DNA of 22,526 nucleotides from Zygnema cylindricum (lineage: Eukaryota > Streptophyta > Zygnematophyceae > Zygnematales > Zygnemataceae): the NCBI GenBank assembly GCA_037447655.1, contig JBBHKE010003530.1, positions 1-22,526 of the forward strand, given 5' to 3'. Position 1 is the first letter of the stretch. The number at the start of each line of letters is the position of its first letter. The position numbers were made by a program, and so were the translations under genes. A model generated the notes under the pieces. That model saw nothing but the letters and a program-made list of their open reading frames with translations. It was not told the DNA's origin and searched no databases. Shown piece after piece: positions 18,011 to 22,526 of this stretch.

Positions 18011-19050
18011 AACTGGTGGTAAAAAATCATCAACGAGGAGATGGCCTTAATTATGGCAGCCGATACAAGGGAGCAGGTGGATTGTCCACCTAACCGAAAA
18101 CCAATCAGTTGCAAATGAGAGTTCAAATTAAAACTAAACCCAGATAACACCATTGAGCGCTACAAGGCCCTGTAAGTGGCAAAAGGATTTACACAGAAAG
18201 AGGAAATCGACTACAAGGAAACCTTTGCCCCGGTCGTCAGATTTTCCCTCCGTTCACATACTTCTCACTTTGGTAAAAGCGCAAGACATAGAGGTGCACC
18301 AAATGGACATTAAGACAACCTTTTTGCATAGAGAATTTGAAGAGGAGATCTTCATGCGACAACCCGAAGGATTTGTGGAGCAATGAGATGAGAGTAAGGT
18401 ATGCCAGCTGATTAAATCTCTTTATGGTTTGAAACATGCGCCTCGACAGTGGAATAAGAAGCTTGATGAGTTTCTTACAGGTCTGGGATATATCCGGATC
18501 AGCTCAGATCACTCAATCTATGTTTTTGAAGATGAGGAAGGTGTTATATTTATTGCAATTTATGTTGATGATTTGCTTGTTTTAAGTAAATCAATGGAAA
18601 AAATTAATAAACTGAAAACCGATCTTAAGGGGAGATTTGAAATGAAGGATATGGGGGAAGCAAAATATATTTTGGGAATTAAAGTAGAAAGAGACTAAAA
18701 AAGAAAAATTATAAGACTGAATCAAAAATAAACAATAAGGAACATGTTTGAAATTTTTCAAATGGATAAGGCAAATAGTTCTACAACTCTAATGGAGTTA
18801 AAGAAGGGAAGTGAGGGGAGTGTGGAAGAAGGAGTCATAATCTTAGACAAAGAATTAGGTTCTGAAGAACAAAATTTCATGCAGATTATTCTTTACAGGA
18901 AAGTAGTGGGAAACCTAATATATTTTATGAAATCTACACAGCCTGATTTAGCTGCAGATGTAGAAGTGCTAAGTAGAAGTCTAAATGCTCCCACTAGGAG
19001 AGATTGGGAGGCAGCTAAAAGAGTCCTTAGATATTTGATAGGAACTATGG
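18011..19050 (+). pseudogene. Copy E reverse transcriptase
   Basis: Plus strand: CPPNRKPISCK then a stop, RYKAL-stop-VAKGFTQKEEIDYKETF, HQMDIKTTFLHREFEEEIF (first Asp), RQWNKKLDEFLTGLGYIRI, IYVDDLLVLSKSMEKI (Asp pair intact) and YRKVVGNLIYFMKSTQPD. The 89-codon open frame 18429-18698 is its longest piece. Stops near 18110, 18173, 18384 and 18697 disable it. Confidence 0.9.
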
Positions 19051-19554
19051 ATTTATGGTTGCATTTGGGTGGGGCGAATACTGACATCACTACTTGGAGT
19101 GATGCTAGTTATGGTGATGCTCCGATGAGGAGATGTAGTTCTTGATATGTATTGTATGTGGGTAATGGGGCTTGTTGCTAGAGTAGGAAACAGCAAAAGT
19201 TTATTGCTTAGTTCACGATGGAGGCTGAGTATATGGCCTCTTGCTCAGCTGTAAAAGAATTGATGTGGGTCAAGTCTTTGCTTGGTGAGCTTGGTCACCT
19301 TAAGAGTGGTGTGCATAATTTTTTTTGTGATAATCAGGCAGGAATCGTTATTGCTGCCAATCCTAAACATCATTTTAAAGCCAAACACATGGACATTAGA
19401 CTCAGCTTTGTTAGGGAGAAGTTGGAAAAAAAAAATTCAGTTTAGAGTATAGACTAGATAGCGAGATGGTAGTAGACAAGATGACCAAACCTGTGCCTTC
19501 CCTTAAGCTAATTTCTGTAGGGAGAAGTGTGGTCTTAAATTAAAGAGTGACTAA
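19051..19554 (+). pseudogene. Copy E RNase H
   Basis: Plus strand: WLHLGGANTDITTWSDAS (first Asp), a stop near 19143, MEAEYMASCSAVKELMWV (catalytic Glu), FFCDNQAGIVIAANPKHHF (Asp), KHMDIRLSFVREKLE, then shifted frames to a KSD ending with TAA at 19552-19554. It reaches the normal end of pol, so only the 5' part of E is deleted. Confidence 0.9.
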
Positions 19555-19567
19555 AAAATAAGGGGAT
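19555..19567 (+). promoter_or_regulatory. Polypurine tract of copy E
   Basis: AAAATAAGGGGAT precedes TGTAGAAAATAAT at 19568. It has the same position as the PPTs of D and G. Confidence 0.7.
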
Positions 19568-19751
19568 TGTAGAAAATAATGGTTATTTTAGTATTTTTTA
19601 GGTCTAAAATGAAATGCAGAAAAGAAGTTGAGGCAGTCTGCCTCTAACCCCCTTTTCAGCTCCCACACTTGTAATGTCACTTAAGGTTTAAGAGGGAGTT
19701 AGAGCCATGGCTGTCTTTATCGTCCATAGAGAGATAGACAGTTTTTTTTAG
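19568..19751 (+). repeat. Extra LTR 5'-end copy inside LTR4
   Basis: This segment and 19752-19935 are diverged tandem copies of the LTR start. Since the second copy has no PPT before it, an internal duplication or recombination between offset LTRs is likelier than a new insertion. Confidence 0.7.
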
Positions 19752-19956
19752 TGTTGAAATTATGAGATTTTTATGGTATTTTTTAGGTCTTAATAGTTCA
19801 GTACAAAGAGGAAAAGAAAAAAGAAGAGAACCTGCCTCCACCTCCTCTCTTTACCCACCATACTTGTTGTAGTTACTGAGGGATAAACAGGGTGTGGTTG
19901 AGCCATGGCTGTCCTAGCTTTGCAGACAGGACTAAAGAGTGATTTATGTCACTCTC

Positions 19957-20060
19957 AAAAAAAGGTTGAGTTTGGCAGGACTCGAACCTCTGACCAGCAG
20001 AGCGCGGCGTAGCCGTTAGTTCTATCAAATCTTTCGTAGAAGTCCGTTAGGATATATTAG
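19957..20060 (-). ncRNA. Antisense tRNA-like Pol III-type unit in LTR4 (candidate)
   Basis: Minus strand, opposite to LTR4: a weak TATA-like ATATATC (near 20056-20050), ACTAACGGCTACGCCG (D/anticodon-arm position), B-box GGTTCGAGTCC (19988-19978, a perfect consensus) and T7 at 19963-19957. Two of the four copies thus keep a perfect B box. Confidence 0.45.
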
Positions 20061-20608
20061 GTTTGATAATTATTTAAACAGTGTTAAGACCATAATTCGA
20101 TTTACAGAATGACGAACGAAAATACATAGAACTAAGTGTTATATAGTGCAACCATTACCTCGCACAAAACAAATAAATCGGACATTTGTTTCGACGGCTG
20201 ACATTTAATCTCGGATTTAATCTGACGGCCTATATCACTGCCGAGATCGCGGAATCGTCACATTGGCGTTTATGGATGTGGCATGATGTGGCACCACGTG
20301 GAGGGATAACATTTGGTCGCAAGAATTACGCGGAACATAAGGACGAGTTAAAAGTGGAAACGCGTCCACTCAATGGCTTTGCCGTACACATGGCGTACTG
20401 AAAGTACATCGGCCATAGTACCTTTTTCTACCTTACAGTTATTTGATTGGTTGGTACGTCAGTAGGAGGGGTTGTGAAAGGGGTTTAGGACTTAGAGAAT
20501 TTGGTAGGTAGTGACCTCTCTCCCTTTGAGAGTTTGTATAAACTTAGCATCTTTGCCACCTCATAACTAATCGCATGGTTGGGCGTTTTCATAGATTTTT
20601 TTTTTCTA

Positions 20609-20673
20609 CGGATTCAAAGGAGTTCCGGCTGCACTGAGGTGCAGTCAGATTGTTAACTTGTTTGCTTGGGCAG
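20609..20673 (+). promoter_or_regulatory. Three-hairpin LTR/leader structure, copy L4
   Basis: Hairpin 1 at 20609-20627 (CGGA/TCCG plus inner pairs). Hairpin 2 at 20629-20644 (CTGCAC/GTGCAG, perfect; one A-T pair of L1 is G-C here). Hairpin 3 at 20662-20673 (TTGC/GCAG, short). Confidence 0.65.
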
Positions 20674-20738
20674 TTGTTGTTGCCATTGAAGTGGGTTAAT
20701 TAACAACTATCTAGAGGCTTCTTCAATTCTATAGTCCA
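20634..20738 (+). promoter_or_regulatory. Leader of copy F
   Basis: This is the untranslated leader between LTR4 and the gag ATG at 20739, with the conserved CTAGAGGCTTC block at 20711-20721. It is 8 nt shorter between hairpin 3 and the ATG than in the other copies. Confidence 0.75.
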
Positions 20739-21806
20739 ATGGAGGACACGGAATTACAAGTTATGGGCCCTCCCTCTAGGGTGCCATTTTCAATTGATCC
20801 TGGTTTATCTATTGGGAAGCCATGATGAAAGGGGCTTTGTGTGAAAAACGATATTGGGGTATTGTTAGTGGACAAGTGAAATGTCCACATGAGGGATCCC
20901 CACCAGGGTTTGGTGGAATCAGGTTTTCTGTAACAACATTTGTTGCAGCACAGGAGGCAAATAATGGGGACAGCAGTATCCAAAAATAAGAGAGATATGG
21001 AGACACCTTTTACTCTTATTACTCCAATTCCCACGGCACCCGAGGCGGCAATAGTAGAGACCGTGGAGACCGACACTCAATTGTGGGAAAACACCAATAT
21101 GGTTGCCAAGAACTTCATACTGAGATACCTCACTCAAGCTTTGGTAACTCCCCATCATCACGTTTACGAGGCCGAGGAGTTGTGGGTGAGTCTAATAAAA
21201 ATCTATAGAGCTGGTCTGATTCAGGAGCTCTAGTTGGCAGAGCAAAAGTTGGGAAATTGTACTTACAAAGGGGGAAAGATGTTAGACAAGTGTAGTGATC
21301 TTTCTTGTTTGTATATGGAGATGGAGAGTGTCGGATAGACAGGTACAATGAATATGAAAGTTAACACTTATCATTAAGTTACCCGACGAGTATGAGAACA
21401 AAGTGTATCAAGTACAGGAAATGACTGATAGTTCATGGAAGGGGAATACAGTGGTCCGCATGATACTTATGCAAGAGAACACAATTGAGATCAAGAGAGG
21501 AGGAAAGAGCATTTAAGCTCTAGCCGCCGGAGGGGACAGGAGGAGACATGACTCGAAAAGCCATACATAGGAAAAAGAGTTCAGCTTGGAGGAGCGAGGC
21601 CCGTAAAGGGCTTTTGTCATTTTTGAAAAAGGCGAAGACACTTTATCGCGGATTATGTCAAGTTGTCGAAGCTGAGGCTCTAAAAGAACCGTGGAGGGGG
21701 TTCTTCCAGAGGGAAGAAAAAGGCATTTGTGGTCACAATAGTAACAGGGGAAACCGAGGACGAGTCCTATGAGGAGGATGGGGAGCTTGTAATACTGTGT
21801 CATGTA
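20739..21806 (+). pseudogene. Copy F gag (start retained, 3' end cut)
   Basis: The ATG at 20739 begins MEDTELQVMGPPSR, the clearest gag N-terminus in the window, stopping at TGA 20823-20825. Later frames read NTNMVAKNFILRYLTQALV, ELWVSLIKIYRAGLIQEL-stop and MILMQENTIEI, matching gag of G. The knuckle region (about 21600-21660) is degenerate, with GLLSFLKKAKTLYRGLC where CX2CX4HX4C should be, so only the last Cys remains. The sequence ends in the acidic linker (ETEDESYEEDGEL) near 21790. Protease and pol are missing; a minus-strand LTR fragment follows directly. Confidence 0.85.
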
Positions 21807-21807
21807 G

Positions 21808-21872
21808 AAAGGTACAAGTGCTAGTGTACTTTGTGTACGGCCATTGTAGGATATGGTTAACTAGTCGACACT
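21808..21872 (-). repeat. LTR middle fragment of copy R
   Basis: About 65 bp whose minus strand matches LTR3 17217-17284 (GTCGACTAGTTAACC..., TACAATGGCCGTACA, GCACTTGTACCTTTCT). It is joined on one side to gag of F in opposite orientation and on the other to a gag start. Confidence 0.85.
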
Positions 21873-21891
21873 AAAACTCTAAGACCTCCAT
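21873..21891 (-). pseudogene. Gag start of copy R
   Basis: The minus-strand ATG at 21891 reads MEVLEF then a stop, as in the other gag starts (MDILEL in E). After 19 bases it runs into the LTR fragment, so the rest of the element from gag to the first half of the 3' LTR has been deleted. Confidence 0.7.
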
Positions 21892-22153
21892 TGGCCCTTA
21901 GAGTAAGCAAATCCAAAAGAAGCTAATCTAGATAGTGCCGACCCCAAGTTGATATAAACCCAAATGAATGATCCCTTTACAATCTGAACCCCAATACACC
22001 TTCACCCCTGTGAAGAGAAGACCTTCTGTGTGCTCAGTTCCACCACAGAATGTTAATCTTGAATATGTGTTTTGGATAATATTCGCCACTTTGAATTTCC
22101 CACAGAATAAGTGCCACCCTGGCACGCAAAGACTCTGACCGACTACACCATTG
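21892..22153 (-). promoter_or_regulatory. Leader of copy R with an insertion
   Basis: The minus strand carries hairpin 3 at 22111-22125 and a CTAGATTAGCTTCTT block near 21915-21930 equivalent to CTAGAGGCTTC, then the gag ATG at 21891. The hairpin 3 to ATG distance is 219 nt against 73 in three other copies, so about 146 nt are extra. They are best placed at 21937-22073. Confidence 0.7.
21937..22073. mobile_element. Unidentified insertion of about 140 bp in the R leader
   Basis: Flanked on the minus strand by ATTATCC on one side and ACTATCT on the other, a possible decayed target-site duplication of about 7-8 bp. It has no coding motif or clear terminal inverted repeat. A weak hairpin (TTCTGTG / CACAGAA) lies at about 22024-22050. 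Confidence 0.4.
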
Positions 22154-22177
22154 TGTAGCTTGGACTCCCTTGAGTCC
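22111..22177 (-). promoter_or_regulatory. Three-hairpin LTR/leader structure, copy L5 (best copy)
   Basis: Hairpin 1 at 22162-22177 (GGACTC/GAGTCC). Hairpin 2 at 22143-22158 (CTACAC/GTGTAG). Hairpin 3 at 22111-22125 (GTGCCA/TGGCAC). All three have perfect 6-bp arms with loops of 3-4 nt. Confidence 0.75.
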
Positions 22178-22196
22178 GCAGCAAAAAGAATCACTA
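22154..22196 (-). repeat. LTR tail of copy R
   Basis: Minus strand GTGATTCTTTTTGC, then hairpin 1 and CTACA at 22154, as at the end of LTR1. Only the last 43 bp or so of the LTR remain. The 29 bp to its right (22197-22225) match nothing seen here and look like filler at a deletion joint. Confidence 0.75.
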
Positions 22197-22225
22197 AAAA
22201 TGGTCAAGTAAATTGATAAATAAGA

Positions 22226-22526
22226 ATGGATGGAAGTCTTGGATTTCTTCTCACAGTTTCATCAGCTCCCCTGTCCATGGAAACCGGTTCTTGTCCAGCT
22301 TCTTCTATCTCTTCGAAGTCCATAGGAGTATGTGAGGTTTCCGGTGAGTCTCATGTATCTTGGATCTCCCCTGAATCTGTAATCACGGTGTCACCCATGT
22401 CCCTTTCGGGAACGACCGAGTTCTCCTCACTTTCAGACTCAAATCTGATCCTAATCTTCTTTGTATATTTGAAGGGGTCAAATGACTTCCCTTCATCCAT
22501 GACAACTAAGTGTTTGACCAGAATGA
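22226..22526 (-). pseudogene. Integrase C-terminal fragment, copy R (runs off the window)
   Basis: Aligns along its whole length with 3487-3788 of copy A; by hand I count about 15 differences in 302 bases. On the minus strand it reads KSFDPFKYTKKIR and VVPERDMGDTVITDSGEI, the acidic integrase tail. It ends abruptly at 22226 next to filler and the LTR tail. It is closer to A than A is to G, D or E. Confidence 0.9.

Larger units (their letters stand above)
19568..20633 (+). repeat. LTR4, copia family 1, with duplicated 5' end
   Basis: It starts TGTAGAAAATAAT after the PPT and ends CTGCA at 20633. The first 184 bp (19568-19751) are repeated from 19752 (TGTTGAAATTATG...): both contain TTTTTTAGGTCT, a CTGCCTC block and GAGCCATGGCTGTC. 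Counting from 19752 the LTR is 882 bp, close to LTR2 and LTR3. It carries CACGTG (20295-20300) and ATTGG (20446-20450, 183 bp before the end). It is both the 3' LTR of E and the 5' LTR of F. Confidence 0.8.

Noticed and set aside
13232-21807. A single inversion joining F gag to G to restore one element
   Set aside because: F ends at the acidic linker but G starts near the gag N-terminus, so simple inversion would duplicate gag rather than restore it.

Overview
The window is a graveyard of decayed Ty1/copia LTR retrotransposons, read as nuclear DNA of a land plant. The evidence is the copia domain order (gag zinc knuckle, protease, GAG-pre-integrase, integrase, reverse transcriptase, RNase H), LTRs of about 0.9 to 1.0 kb, and many stop codons and frameshifts. 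The species cannot be fixed from sequence. No intact gene, rRNA, CRISPR array or prokaryotic operon is visible. Nearly everything from 1.4 kb to the right edge belongs to one copia family ('family 1'). The exceptions are one divergent copia pol ('C') and about 1.4 kb of flanking DNA at the left.

Layout. 1-1370: flanking DNA with two minus-strand pieces of a broken gene. These resemble the start and end of a PstS-like phosphate-binding protein (tentative). 1370-9100, minus strand: a composite element, LTR2 (8195-9100), leader, first codons of family-1 gag, a divergent pol C (8055-4563), then in frame the integrase and RT of family-1 copy A (4562-2542), then LTR1 (1537-2541), followed by another leader and gag start. 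9101-13238, minus: copy G, the best-preserved gag-pol, using LTR2 as its 3' LTR. At about 13.24 kb the orientation flips. 13238-16570, plus: copy D (protease to RNase H). 16571-17485: LTR3. 17486-19567: copy E, with gag to integrase core deleted. 19568-20633: LTR4, whose first 185 bp are duplicated. 20634-21806: leader and gag of copy F. 21808-22526, minus: fragments of one more copy R (LTR middle, gag start, leader with an insertion, LTR tail, integrase C-terminal piece).

Two sequence structures are not explained by ordinary copia annotation. First, every LTR-leader boundary carries three successive small hairpins whose arms change in a compensatory way among five copies. The third hairpin lies exactly 73 nt before the gag start in three of them. 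Second, each of the four LTRs carries, antisense to the element, an 80-90 nt tRNA-like unit with a TATA-like box upstream, a B-box-like T arm and an oligo-T run downstream. It resembles an RNA polymerase III gene built into U3. Both are read by eye and need computation.

How the parts work together: LTR U3 regions would drive a genomic RNA; the leader hairpins sit where priming, dimerisation, packaging or translation signals are expected; gag-pol would make the particle, protease, integrase, RT and RNase H. None of the copies can do this now. Adjacent copies share single LTRs (G-LTR2-C/A-LTR1 and D-LTR3-E-LTR4-F), so the array looks shaped by recombination between LTRs, deletion and inversion rather than by simple nesting.
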